NCBI GenBank assembly: GCA_023423335.1
Contig: JAFAFU010000062.1
Coordinates: forward strand, 1-64,000
Source: Bacillota bacterium
GTDB lineage: Bacteria; Bacillota; Clostridia; Lachnospirales; Lachnospiraceae
Reading direction: 5' to 3'
DNA length: 64,000 bases
Positions 53,573 to 62,579 of the stretch are shown piece by piece (position 1 is the first letter of the stretch; every line of letters starts with the position of its first letter). The position numbers and the translations under genes are program-made. Below the pieces are notes generated by a model. That model searched no databases and was not told the DNA's origin. It saw only the letters and a list, made by a program, of their open reading frames with translations.

Positions 53573-54442
53573 TTAATCACTTAACTGAACAATAGTTAAA
53601 GAGCGATTCATATAACCTAAAGCAGGGAAATCCGTACTAATACTTACTCCTACCTCATCTCCTGCTGTTAAGGAGGCTTGAACAATAAACGATGAACTAC
53701 TTCTGTTAGGTATCTTAAAAAAAGTAGTAGTATCTCCAAAAATAGGTGTACCATTGACAGTAATAATAGCATCAAGATATGGTTGATCCGGGTCTGGCTC
53801 AACAGTGGCTTCAGCGTTAATAGATATCGTTATTTGAAAAATTCCGCTTTCTTCTACCACTAACTCATTACCCGACAGACTGACTGTGATATTTGATAAA
53901 GGTCCAACCACACTAAATGGTACAGGTGTGAATGTCTCCCCAGGTACCTCTACACTAGCCCCTCTTAAAGAACCATAAGCCAAAACAACTTCTCCAACGG
54001 GGCCTGCCGGACCTACCGGGCCTGCTGGGCCTGCTGGACCTGCCGGGCCTGGTACTCCAAATTGGAACAGCAGGATAATGGGCACAATCAGTAGTACAAT
54101 TGCTATGACTACAATTGCCGGGGTTGCCTTTCCTTTCGGGCCTGCCGGGCCTTTCGGGCCTGCTGGGCCTGCTGGGCCTGCCGGACCTCTGCAACAGTGC
54201 TTCTCACAGCATTTTAAGCATTCCGTTGCACAGTATTCTCTACACTCTTTGATTTTTTTCATATAGAAGTCTCTACATGCATCATTACAACATTCATTAT
54301 ATTTTCTTTCGTAGAAATTTACCAATTCATCACATTTTTTTTTACAATATTCTTCACATTCCCTTTCACTTTTATCGCCTTTATCATGGCTCTCTTTATC
54401 ATTCGGAAACTTATTTTGAACATCTATCTTCCTCTTATCCAT
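53573..54442 (-). CDS. Collagen-like membrane protein, copy 2
   Basis: A 289-residue paralogue of the preceding gene product. The N-terminal domain (1-85) is richer in Cys (CCNDAC, CLKCCEKHCC). A short Gly-x-y block (about 86-104) is followed by a hydrophobic helix (about 108-128), then a second Gly-x-y block (about 130-149), so the membrane helix lies inside the collagen region. The C-terminal domain (150-289) has jelly-roll-like strands ending SLTIVQLSD, parallel to AHLAIVQIE in copy 1. RBS AAGGAGA. Confidence 0.8.
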   Translation of the reverse strand: MDKRKIDVQNKFPNDKESHDKGDKSERECEEYCKKKCDELVNFYERKYNECCNDACRDFYMKKIKECREYCATECLKCCEKHCCRGPAGPAGPAGPKGPAGPKGKATPAIVVIAIVLLIVPIILLFQFGVPGPAGPAGPAGPVGPAGPVGEVVLAYGSLRGASVEVPGETFTPVPFSVVGPLSNITVSLSGNELVVEESGIFQITISINAEATVEPDPDQPYLDAIITVNGTPIFGDTTTFFKIPNRSSSSFIVQASLTAGDEVGVSISTDFPALGYMNRSLTIVQLSD

Positions 54443-54666
54443 AATATTGTCTCCTTAACGCAAAATGTGTAATATTAGTTTCAATATATATTATGTTAAC
54501 CAATATATTTATGTGCCAAAGAACTACATTTTTCGCTATTTTGAAAAAATGTGATGATAAAAGATTTATATTATTCATCTTAATCGATAACGATTAGCAG
54601 AATTTAAAACGACACGACGCTAAACAGGACCAAGATCACTGAACACCTTGATTTTATCAATAAAAT

Positions 54667-54716
54667 GGAGGCTGACGAAACATGATGAAATCATGTTTCG
54701 TCAGCCTCCCCTTTTT
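54667..54716 (+). terminator. 19-bp perfect inverted repeat with T-tract
   Basis: GGAGGCTGACGAAACATGA (54667-54685), loop TGAAA, exact mirror (54691-54709), then CCTTTTT. It is the strongest terminator-like structure of the window and runs directly into element copy D. Confidence 0.85.
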
Positions 54717-54752
54717 AGCGGACAACCCACTACAATGACGTAGTGGGTTGCC
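54704..54752 (+). repeat. Hairpin element copy D
   Basis: CCTCCCCTTTTTAG shared with the arm of the preceding hairpin, then CAACCCACTAC/GTAGTGGGTTG stem around AATGAC. Confidence 0.8.
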
Positions 54753-54780
54753 GCTGTTTATATTTCTTCTTACACAGAGA

Positions 54781-55485
54781 TTACTCTGCAATCATATTTT
54801 GGATTTCTATGGAATTAACTGTCCTGGTCTTAGCAGCAAGCTGGATTTTAACATAGGAATAGATATCTGATTTATAGGTTAAGGTAATGATTATTTCTGA
54901 TTCATATTTATCTGTTGGCTCTCCAAATGCGGCGATTACTTCATCATAGGTAGAACCGAATGTAATCCCTTTAGAAAGTACCAGCTTAGCTCCGCTGTCA
55001 GCTTCATATGAATCTAAAGACAATTTACCGACTCTGCACTGCTTCATAGGTAATGTCTTATCTTCGGTATTTGCAAGGCTTGCACTTAAATAAATATCCC
55101 CATTGCTGATACGATTTGAAAATGTATACTGACCTGCCCCCAATTCGTTTCCTTCAATATCCTCCATAGACCATCCGGCCTCTGATAACTCAGAGTATTT
55201 GCAAGGCAGGGTATAAACTTCTCCGTTTAAAGAAAGCTGAAAATCAAATAAATTTTCTGATAAATTTTCTGCAGCTATGGCGTCGATAGTGATTGCCTCA
55301 GGTGCTGTTGTCGCTTCAGGTGTGGTTTCCTCAACCGATGGTGTCACCTGTTCCGTAACATTGGCTGCTGATGACGGAGCCGGTGTTTCTTTGTCCTTGA
55401 CGTTTTTGTCTTCTTTACTGCAAGCACCTAATACGGCTATCGCCATAGTAAGCGTGAGCAGCAAAATCAATTTTTTCGTTAGCAT
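54781..55485 (-). CDS. Putative lipoprotein
   Basis: A 234-residue lipoprotein. The signal peptide ends AVLGAC (Cys near 22), followed by a Thr/Pro/Ala/Glu-rich linker (about 30-70) and a globular domain (about 75-234) with two similar-looking halves; LSKGITFGSTYDEVIAAFGEPT is a BLIP/SmpA-like segment. Function unknown. RBS GGAGGAC before the ATG. Confidence 0.78.
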   Translation of the reverse strand: MLTKKLILLLTLTMAIAVLGACSKEDKNVKDKETPAPSSAANVTEQVTPSVEETTPEATTAPEAITIDAIAAENLSENLFDFQLSLNGEVYTLPCKYSELSEAGWSMEDIEGNELGAGQYTFSNRISNGDIYLSASLANTEDKTLPMKQCRVGKLSLDSYEADSGAKLVLSKGITFGSTYDEVIAAFGEPTDKYESEIIITLTYKSDIYSYVKIQLAAKTRTVNSIEIQNMIAE

Positions 55486-55694
55486 AATAAACTAGTCCTC
55501 CTCATAGTTGTTTGTCTCAGCATAATACGGGTAAATTCTGCCATAAACCCTGCAACTATTGTATGTTTTTTCCAAGTAAAAATCAATTGACAATTCATAG
55601 GCTTTTTCACCAAAATTGAATGAAAAATTAACTTATATTTCTCTCATAGCACGGGGGTGCGGGAAGCCCGGCAGAGTTTTGACTCAGCGAACTT

Positions 55695-57119
55695 CTACCT
55701 GGTGTCTTTTCGAAATCTTTTGATTAAAAACCTGACGAATAATACGAATACAGCTGCTATCGCTCCTGTACTGTTGAATGAGTTTACAATCAGAATCAAG
55801 CCAAATACTATAAATATAACAAAGCTTAGGAGAATTGCAACCAAATGTCCGGTATCTATATGATGGCTTTGACTGCCATTCCTTTGCCTGGGATCGCGCA
55901 GTTCCTTAACAATTTTGTTTACTCTCATCTGCTTTCCCAATGCAAACTTAAATTTCTTAATATAAAGCAAGTATTGATTAATAATTTGTGCAAGACATTC
56001 TTTTACCTCACTGTCAGAAGGATTTATTCTTAGGTTGTCAAGAAATATCCTTTCGGCTTTTTTTAAATTCCCCGTCTTAAGATAACATTTACCTGCTAAA
56101 GTCAGAAGCTCATAACTATACTGACCGGAATTGCTTATCATATTACATATTTTAAGGGCCTCCATATAAAGTCCTGCATTATAATAAATATTTGCCTTGT
56201 AATAATGAATATATATGTCATTTGAATTTATGGCGAGAGCAGCTTGAAATTCATATTCCGCTCTTTGATAGTCCTTGGTTCGCATATAAAACTCGCCCCA
56301 TAGACAATGCAGATCCGGATCTCCTGAATATAGTGCAGCTGCTTTATAAAGATACATCTCCGCATTTTTGAAGTCGTAATTAAGCAAAGCCATAAAAGCT
56401 GATTCCCGATAATAAACATATTCCTCATAATTGATATGTAACCTTCTGTCAAAGTAACAATAGCGAAGGACTCTTTCATTCCCGATTTGAAGGAAAAGAT
56501 AATCAGCAAAGGCTGCATTATAAGTATTTCTTATATATTCTTCCTGAGCACTCCATTCAAAATAACGATTCAGATACTTCCATATATTCCTGGGTAACAA
56601 ATAGTTCATCGATAAGAATTCCAGCATCCTTCTGTTTACAATTTCCATTGTATCCAGGTTCCATATGATAACACTATTTAATAATTCCTCCCAGTTTTTA
56701 AATTCAAGTCTTTGAAAAAAATCTTGATACAGCTGATGTACCTTATCAAAAAACTCACTGATTATACGGTCGGCATCGTCTTCATGTATAAAACGACTGT
56801 CGTTAGATGATGAAGCAGTATCTCCGGCATCTTCCGAATATGTCATGCTTTGATCCGATGTGAGCGTCTGATGAAGCTTCATATCAGAATTATGCCTCAG
56901 GTTTTGACTTCGGGACTCCGGATTGCCTGGGATTTCTGCATTTTGATTGAGCTCATACTGCTTCACATATTTTAACAGCCTGTTATATGCTTCCCGAAGC
57001 TCCTGATATCCCTGCGGATCATCCTCCGGATGATTTAATTTCAGTTGTTTTGCATATGCTTTTTTTATCACGGAAGCATCCGGAGTCGGTTCTATGCCTA
57101 ATCGTTCCCAGTCATTCAT
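55695..57119 (-). CDS. J-domain protein with TPR repeats (DjlB-like), HscC partner
   Basis: A 474-residue protein. The N terminus (about 3-55) is a J-like domain with NHPEDDPQGYQELREAY, where the HPD tripeptide is expanded to HPEDD, as in E. coli DjlB/DjlC. The middle (about 255-400) has TPR-like repeats (LHCLWGEFYMRTKDYQRAEYEFQAALAINSND). Two hydrophobic segments (about 425-465) anchor the C terminus. The ATG overlaps the hscC stop by one base, supporting a dedicated Hsp70-cochaperone pair. Confidence 0.82.
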   Translation of the reverse strand: MNDWERLGIEPTPDASVIKKAYAKQLKLNHPEDDPQGYQELREAYNRLLKYVKQYELNQNAEIPGNPESRSQNLRHNSDMKLHQTLTSDQSMTYSEDAGDTASSSNDSRFIHEDDADRIISEFFDKVHQLYQDFFQRLEFKNWEELLNSVIIWNLDTMEIVNRRMLEFLSMNYLLPRNIWKYLNRYFEWSAQEEYIRNTYNAAFADYLFLQIGNERVLRYCYFDRRLHINYEEYVYYRESAFMALLNYDFKNAEMYLYKAAALYSGDPDLHCLWGEFYMRTKDYQRAEYEFQAALAINSNDIYIHYYKANIYYNAGLYMEALKICNMISNSGQYSYELLTLAGKCYLKTGNLKKAERIFLDNLRINPSDSEVKECLAQIINQYLLYIKKFKFALGKQMRVNKIVKELRDPRQRNGSQSHHIDTGHLVAILLSFVIFIVFGLILIVNSFNSTGAIAAVFVLFVRFLIKRFRKDTR

Positions 57120-58819
57120 TAATAATCAAACCACCCTTCCAATGCTTCCAGTTTTTCTCTCACTGCCTTTGCTGCTTTTCTGATTTCCAGATCATTTTGC
57201 TTATCCAAAATACTTTCAAAGTAATGCAGTAATTCTCCTATATACTCTCTTCTATCACCCAGTGCCTCCTCGTAGAGCCGTTCCCCCTTGGCAAGAAGGA
57301 GCATATTTTCCGTCTTATCTCTGGGGTGTATCTTGATTTCCTGTAAAGCGATTAACCTTTGTTCAATTTCTTCCTTCGTCATGGAACCGGCATTTTGCTC
57401 GATAACTAACGACTTCTTTTCTCCGATTTTTAAAATAGTAACCTCAACCTCCAGGATACCGTTGATATCATAGGTATATCGAACCTCGATCACCTCTTCC
57501 CCACTTTTTGCCGGAGCAATTTTGACAGGCAGTACCCCCAAATAAATATTTCCGTCTACCTTTCGATTTTCTCCCTGATATATTTTAAGATTAATCTCCG
57601 TTTGCCCATCCTTGATTGCGGAAAGACACTCCATCCGGCTGACGGGTATTGGTGTATTACGCTCTATAATGGGCAAAAAATACCCGGACTCATATTTTCC
57701 ATCCGATGTTTCCTTGACCACAGAGGTGCCCAGAGTATATGGGCATACATCTGTTAAGATGATCTCATCTAATGATTCGTTTCTCTCCTTTAACGCCACC
57801 TGAATTGCTGCACCTAGGGCTACTGCTTCATCCGGATTGATATTGCTATAGGGAAGCTTTCCAAACATTTTACCCACAACAGATTTTATTATCGGCATTC
57901 GGGTTGCCCCTCCGATAAGAATAACCGTGTCGAGATCGGATGGCTTTAAATCCGCATCCCTCATGGAACGCTCAATCGGCTGGCGAAGCTTAAGGAGCAG
58001 CGGAGTGACCAGCTTCTCAAATTCCGGCCTGCTTATTTCACGCTTTAATATTACCCCCCTATAGGTGAAGGTCATACTTCCAATATTTTTCTCTCCCAGC
58101 ATTCGCTTACACATTTCCCCCTGCTTATAAAGTGCTGATATTTCTTTGGAATCCAGCATGTCTATACTTATATGTTCATTTTTTACGAAATAATCAACAA
58201 GAAGACTGGTAAAATCCTCGCCGCCCAAATAGTTATCACCTGCGATTGCCCTTACTTCCATGATCCCCTCAAATAGCTCCAGAATGGAGACGTCAAATGT
58301 CCCTCCCCCAAGATCGAAGATCATCAGCTTTGTTTCATCTTTCTCCTGATGAATTCCATATGCGATAGCCGCAGCTGTTGGTTCGCTAATTAGCCTTTCC
58401 ACATGAAAACCGGCCAATTCCGCAGCCTGTTTTGTTGCCTTTCTCTGTTTGTCATTAAAATATGCCGGAACGCTGATAACAGCCTCCTTCACCTCTTCAC
58501 CTAAGTATGCCTCCGCATCTGCCTTCAGTGCTTTTAGAATAAAAGCTGACAGATCAATGGGAGTGAAAACATATTTTCCAAGATGATATTGTTTGTCCGT
58601 GCCCATATAACGTTTAAAACAGGATATCGTTAAATGCGGATGCGTGATCAAGCGTTCCTTAGCTACCTGTCCTATCAGTATTTCATCATTTTCGTCAATA
58701 CTGATTATGGAAGGTGTAAGATTCGAACCCAGGATATTGGGGATGATAATTGGTCCGTCCTCACTCCAGTATGCACACAGGCTGTTTGTAGTTCCTAAAT
58801 CTATACCTATTGCGGGCAC
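57119..58819 (-). CDS. hscC: HscC-type Hsp70 chaperone
   Basis: I choose the GTG at 58819 (PAIGIDLGTTNS) because AAGGAG lies 7 nt upstream and the earlier ATG overlaps it. The 566-residue protein has the Hsp70 ATPase motifs (IGIDLGTTNSL, IFDLGGGTFDVSIL, VILIGGATRMP) and a peptide-binding domain, but lacks the long DnaK C-terminal lid, fitting HscC. The substrate domain starts near DVCPYTLGTSV. It is cotranscribed with the DjlB-like gene. Confidence 0.9.
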   Translation of the reverse strand: MPAIGIDLGTTNSLCAYWSEDGPIIIPNILGSNLTPSIISIDENDEILIGQVAKERLITHPHLTISCFKRYMGTDKQYHLGKYVFTPIDLSAFILKALKADAEAYLGEEVKEAVISVPAYFNDKQRKATKQAAELAGFHVERLISEPTAAAIAYGIHQEKDETKLMIFDLGGGTFDVSILELFEGIMEVRAIAGDNYLGGEDFTSLLVDYFVKNEHISIDMLDSKEISALYKQGEMCKRMLGEKNIGSMTFTYRGVILKREISRPEFEKLVTPLLLKLRQPIERSMRDADLKPSDLDTVILIGGATRMPIIKSVVGKMFGKLPYSNINPDEAVALGAAIQVALKERNESLDEIILTDVCPYTLGTSVVKETSDGKYESGYFLPIIERNTPIPVSRMECLSAIKDGQTEINLKIYQGENRKVDGNIYLGVLPVKIAPAKSGEEVIEVRYTYDINGILEVEVTILKIGEKKSLVIEQNAGSMTKEEIEQRLIALQEIKIHPRDKTENMLLLAKGERLYEEALGDRREYIGELLHYFESILDKQNDLEIRKAAKAVREKLEALEGWFDY

Positions 58820-58996
58820 TTTTATTCTCCTTTTCATCAAGTAGTATTAAAAACATTATTTATCTGATTATATCTTTTTCTCCAAACTCTTCAAGCTTAA
58901 TCCGAGGTTTATCATCTAAGTCTGACGGTAAACCCAGAATAAATATAAATTAGTGAGTGGGCATTTTTGTTCGGAGGCTTTGATTACTAAGAAAAA

Positions 58997-59026
58997 TAAC
59001 GGCTGTTACAGGACCTGCAGCCGTTA
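58997..59026. repeat. Hairpin AACGGCTG/CAGCCGTT
   Basis: 8-bp stem, 12-nt loop, 10 nt from the next, stronger hairpin. Confidence 0.6.
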
Positions 59027-59035
59027 TAATATAAG

Positions 59036-59066
59036 TTATCGGAAGCTGTACTCCAGCTTCCGATAA
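59036..59066 (-). terminator. Terminator of the 231-codon membrane-protein gene
   Basis: 13-bp perfect stem TTATCGGAAGCTG/CAGCTTCCGATAA with a 5-nt loop, A/T-rich on both sides. Confidence 0.75.
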
Positions 59067-59157
59067 AAAGCGCTGCTCTTGCGCCGTACATATGTAATAT
59101 TATTCGAATAATTTATAATCTGCCCAACTAATCCTTTTTCATCATCAATCACTAATC

Positions 59158-59805
59158 TCAAATTATACCAAGAAAAATCAATATTGCCATCAGTGCTGCA
59201 ATCGAATTAATGACAATCGCTGCCATTGCCATGCCTCTTCTTCTTGATTTTAATCCATATGAAAATGCAAGATAATAAGAACCTACACTGGCCAACAGAC
59301 TTAATTTTGATCCAAATACCAATACAAGAGAGGCTATTGATAACCAGAATGCAATAACTGCATTTTTATCATTTGTTTTACTGATTTCCTGTAATACAGC
59401 CGAATTGGGTTGATCATAAACTCCATAAGGCTGCGCATTTACCTGCTCATAGCTTTGAGCATTCGTATATTGCTGCATCTGTCTGTCCTTCTCCAATGAA
59501 CCCAGCAAGGATAGAACACTGTTATAAAAGGGTACCTTATACATTGCCCCCGTTAATTTCCCGTCACTGATATCAAATTCTTTTCCGATTTTACCAAGCC
59601 AGGCTTCTATATGCAGTATTCCGTTATTATACCCGTACTTAAAGCAACGCATTACTCCGCTTGTTTTGTAGAAGGTTTCTCCTTTTTCATTTACAAGTTT
59701 AAAATCATTTTGTCTTAGGTATGCCTGCATTGAGTTTTCAACATATACCGGGTCCATATTCAGCTTGATTTCATTGACATACCTTTTTCCAGTTCTTTTT
59801 GCCAT
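59158..59805 (-). CDS. Membrane protein with DUF4190-like C terminus
   Basis: The likely start is ATG 59805 (MAKRTGKRYVNEIKL). Residues 1-110 are soluble (LNMDPVYVENSMQAYLRQNDFKLV..., GVMRCFKYGY); 110-150 is a Gln/Tyr/Asn-rich linker; the C-terminal 70 residues hold two helices around YLAFSYGLKSRRRGMAMAAIVIN, the pattern of DUF4190-type tails. Function unknown. It is separated from hscC by terminators. Confidence 0.65.
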   Translation of the reverse strand: MAKRTGKRYVNEIKLNMDPVYVENSMQAYLRQNDFKLVNEKGETFYKTSGVMRCFKYGYNNGILHIEAWLGKIGKEFDISDGKLTGAMYKVPFYNSVLSLLGSLEKDRQMQQYTNAQSYEQVNAQPYGVYDQPNSAVLQEISKTNDKNAVIAFWLSIASLVLVFGSKLSLLASVGSYYLAFSYGLKSRRRGMAMAAIVINSIAALMAILIFLGII

Positions 59806-59944
59806 CCTTGTTGTTGTCCTTTCAGTCGCTATAGTTGATATTAATTTCTGCATAATCTCTTATATTATAACATTTTATACCTGATATGTAAATAATATTG
59901 CGACTTTTTTGTAGATTTGGTTGAATATTACAATATAGATGTAT

Positions 59945-59985
59945 CCCTTCCCATGACAATGGCGTCATGGGGACTTTACTTTTTT
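59945..59985 (+). repeat. Hairpin element copy E, partial
   Basis: CCCATGAC-AATGGC-GTCATGGG has the same stem-loop as copy A, but the CCTCCCCTTTTTAG block is reduced to ATCCCTTCCC. Last copy to the right. Nothing else is seen in 59854-60149. Confidence 0.7.
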
Positions 59986-60149
59986 AGCTTATATGCAGCT
60001 CCTATATAATTTTTTAATCTGCCCTTTTGTTACGTTTTACTAATATAGCTGGTAGATATAAGTATTTTCGTAATCTCCATAGAATTCAACCGACATAGTT
60101 TTATCGGTCAGGTTAATTGCCCTTCTCCCTGAACAATTCTAATTACATG

Positions 60150-61040
60150 TCACATCTTTTCTTTCACAGGTCTGTTCCGACATTGCAGATAGTCCAAAAA
60201 TCGCTTAACTGCAAGTGACGCAGATTTTTTATCTCTCATCGCAAGGCCAATCTTCCGGTACGCCGGTATATCCAGTTCCTTTATTACAATGCGGTATGGA
60301 ATGCGCCGTAGAATAAGCTCCGGTAATATGCTGATCCCTAATCCGCTTTCAACCATTGACATAATGGCATAATCATCCCACGTCGTAAAATGTACTTTCG
60401 GTTTAATACTGCATTTCTCAAATATCTCCGATATTTCAGCCTTCGCGCCTTTTTCTAAAAGCATAAAAGGGTAATCACATAATGCCTTTACAGGGAAGCT
60501 TTCGCAAGCAGCCATCGGATGATCTTCCGGTAAAACAGCAAGCAGCTTATCCTGCTCCAAAAATATCGTTTCAAATTCCGGATGTGCGGGAAGCCGGAGG
60601 AAACCGCAATCCACACGCCCCTCTAATATCCAGCTTTCAATTTCCGTATAGTCGCCCAGCAGCAGCTCGTAATCAATATTAGGATAATCCTTTTGAAACT
60701 CTTTGATAATATTCGGAAGCCAATGAGTTGCAACGCTTGAAAATGTACCGATCCGAATCAGTCCTGACTGCAGGCCGTTCAATTCGTCCACCTGTGCCTG
60801 CAGCTTCTGATATTCGTTGCATACATTTTGAGCAAACGGTAATAACTTTAACCCGTCTGAAGTCAGGCGTACACCGGCACGACTGCGTTCAAGAAGCGAC
60901 ACACTCCATTCCTTTTCCAGATCCCCAATCATGCGGCTGATACCGGACTGGGAATAGTTCAATACTTCTGCCGATTTTGTAAAGCTGCCATATTCGACGG
61001 TTTTCACAAAAGCCATGTATTTTTGGATGTTCATATCCAT
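60150..61040 (-). CDS. LysR family transcriptional regulator
   Basis: A 296-residue LysR protein. The HTH (about 3-60) reads KYMAFVKTVEYGSFTKSAEVLNYSQSGISRMIGDLE; the effector domain starts LIRIGTFSSVATHWLP. It is divergent from the deacylase-proB pair and probably controls it through the palindrome between them; the effector is unknown. GGAGG lies about 10 nt before the ATG. Confidence 0.92.
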   Translation of the reverse strand: MDMNIQKYMAFVKTVEYGSFTKSAEVLNYSQSGISRMIGDLEKEWSVSLLERSRAGVRLTSDGLKLLPFAQNVCNEYQKLQAQVDELNGLQSGLIRIGTFSSVATHWLPNIIKEFQKDYPNIDYELLLGDYTEIESWILEGRVDCGFLRLPAHPEFETIFLEQDKLLAVLPEDHPMAACESFPVKALCDYPFMLLEKGAKAEISEIFEKCSIKPKVHFTTWDDYAIMSMVESGLGISILPELILRRIPYRIVIKELDIPAYRKIGLAMRDKKSASLAVKRFLDYLQCRNRPVKEKM

Positions 61041-61066
61041 GCCGCGCTTACCTCCTATTATCTGAT

Positions 61067-61089
61067 TTTATCATATTATCTATGATAAA
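61067..61089. promoter_or_regulatory. Palindromic operator between the LysR and deacylase genes
   Basis: TTTATCATA and TATGATAAA flank TTATC; the 9-bp perfect arms include a T-N11-A pattern typical of LysR sites. Confidence 0.75.
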
Positions 61090-61161
61090 CATTCGCTTTT
61101 GTAATTATTAAAAATATGATAACTTATAAATGCTATTAAATCAAGTGAAAGGAAATAAGCC

Positions 61162-61701
61162 ATGTTCTTTGTAAGTGATATCTATACAACAGCACCTGCC
61201 AAGTTTCAAACGGTTCTGCAGGAAAAAACATATAGCGTATTGCAGGATTTACATATCCCTTTTGAACGGGTCGATACGGATGAGGCTGTTACGATGAACG
61301 ATTGCATTCAGATTAATAAGGTTCTGAATATGAAAATGGTCAAGACATTATTTCTGTGTAATAGAAAACAGACGGAATTTTTCCTGTTTATTACAACGGC
61401 TGACAAGCCGTTTCGTGCAAAGGAATTTGGTACTGCCTTGGATGTTTCCCGCATTTCTTTTGCTCCTGCGGTTCTGATGGAAGGAATGCTTGGAACAAAG
61501 ATAGGTGCTGCAACTGTTTTCAGCGCCTTGTTGGATGGGGACAATCGAATTCAAGTTATCTTCGATCAGGACATTCTTGCAAAAGAATGGTATGGGTGCA
61601 GCGACGGTACGACCACCGGGTATTTAAAAATCAAGACATCACAGATATTCCGGAATTTTCTGCCGTTTACAAAACACTCTCCCAAAATAATTCAAATATG
61701 A
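61162..61701 (+). CDS. YbaK/ProX-type aminoacyl-tRNA deacylase
   Basis: A 179-residue protein of the YbaK/EbsC/ProX fold: YSVLQDLHIPFERVDTDEAVTM at the N terminus, MVKTLFLCNRKQTEFFLFITTADKPFRAKEF in the middle and KIGAATVFSAL near the substrate pocket. ProX-type enzymes hydrolyse Ala-tRNA-Pro; the specific tRNA here is uncertain. RBS AAAGGAAA. It lies 10 nt upstream of proB, a link to proline metabolism. Confidence 0.82.
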   Translation: MFFVSDIYTTAPAKFQTVLQEKTYSVLQDLHIPFERVDTDEAVTMNDCIQINKVLNMKMVKTLFLCNRKQTEFFLFITTADKPFRAKEFGTALDVSRISFAPAVLMEGMLGTKIGAATVFSALLDGDNRIQVIFDQDILAKEWYGCSDGTTTGYLKIKTSQIFRNFLPFTKHSPKIIQI

Positions 61702-61711
61702 CGGAGGACAG

Positions 61712-62521
61712 ATGAATAATTTAAATTTATATCAAAACCGGATTGTTGTAAAAGTAGGGACTTCTACCCTGACAAATGATATAGGAAAAAGCGATCTGCA
61801 TTCCTTTGATCGCATTGCCTGTGTACTGTCCGATATTCAGAACATGGGCCATGAAGTTATTTTAGTTTCCTCCGGCGCAATTGCCGTAGGCACAAATAAG
61901 CTGCAAATGAAAACCCGCCCGACAAGCATGCGCCTGAAGCAGGCTGCCGCCGCAGTAGGACAATGCAGCGTTATGCATTTATATGACAAATTTTTTAATG
62001 ACTACGATAAGACTATCGCACAGATTCTGCTGAATGCCGAGGATATGGAAATTGAGGAAAAGAAGGAAAATCTGATAAACACCTTTGACGCCTTGCTTGA
62101 AATGGGCATTATCCCGGTTGTTAACGAAAATGACTCCGTAAGCTATACCGAAATTGAATCCGAAGACAGGCTGTTTGGCGATAATGATATGCTCTCAGCG
62201 GTTGTCGCAGTATTATGCAGAGCACGAAAGCTCATCATTCTGTCCGACATTGACGGTTTTTATGATAATGATCCGCGTCTCCATCCCGATGCAAAACGAA
62301 TCGAACGTATTGTCACAATAAACGAAAATGTGTTATCTTTAGCCGGAGGAGCCGGCTCCCGGCGCGGTACCGGCGGCATGAAAACAAAGCTTATGGCAGC
62401 AAAGCTGGCCACCGCTCAAGGGATTGACACTATTATTACAAACGGAAAAAACCCGGCCGCATTATATGAGATTATCAAAGGAGGAAATGACGGGACGCTC
62501 TTTGTCGGAAAACATTTCTAA
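61712..62521 (+). CDS. proB: Glutamate 5-kinase
   Basis: A 269-residue amino-acid kinase: IVVKVGTSTLT (phosphate loop), VSSGAIAVGTNKL, PVVNENDSVSYTEIE, FGDNDMLSAVVA and GTGGMKTKLMAAKLA. It phosphorylates glutamate for proline synthesis. It ends after the kinase domain, lacking the C-terminal PUA domain of E. coli ProB. No proA follows in the window. GGAGGA lies 4 nt before the ATG. Confidence 0.93.
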   Translation: MNNLNLYQNRIVVKVGTSTLTNDIGKSDLHSFDRIACVLSDIQNMGHEVILVSSGAIAVGTNKLQMKTRPTSMRLKQAAAAVGQCSVMHLYDKFFNDYDKTIAQILLNAEDMEIEEKKENLINTFDALLEMGIIPVVNENDSVSYTEIESEDRLFGDNDMLSAVVAVLCRARKLIILSDIDGFYDNDPRLHPDAKRIERIVTINENVLSLAGGAGSRRGTGGMKTKLMAAKLATAQGIDTIITNGKNPAALYEIIKGGNDGTLFVGKHF

Positions 62522-62579
62522 AGAGCAGTAATATGCATGCTATCCCGGTCCCCTCTGCAAAATCACTGTATCCCTTTTG

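Larger units (their letters stand above)
54443..54780. other. Intergenic region with terminator and element copy D
   Basis: Upstream flank of collagen-like copy 2 and downstream flank of the lipoprotein gene; besides the inverted repeat and hairpin element nothing else is seen. Confidence 0.5.
58841..59157. other. Intergenic region upstream of hscC
   Basis: Contains two hairpins (58997-59026 and 59036-59066) that likely terminate transcription of the upstream gene. A hscC promoter is expected at about 58860-58960 but not assigned. Confidence 0.5.
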
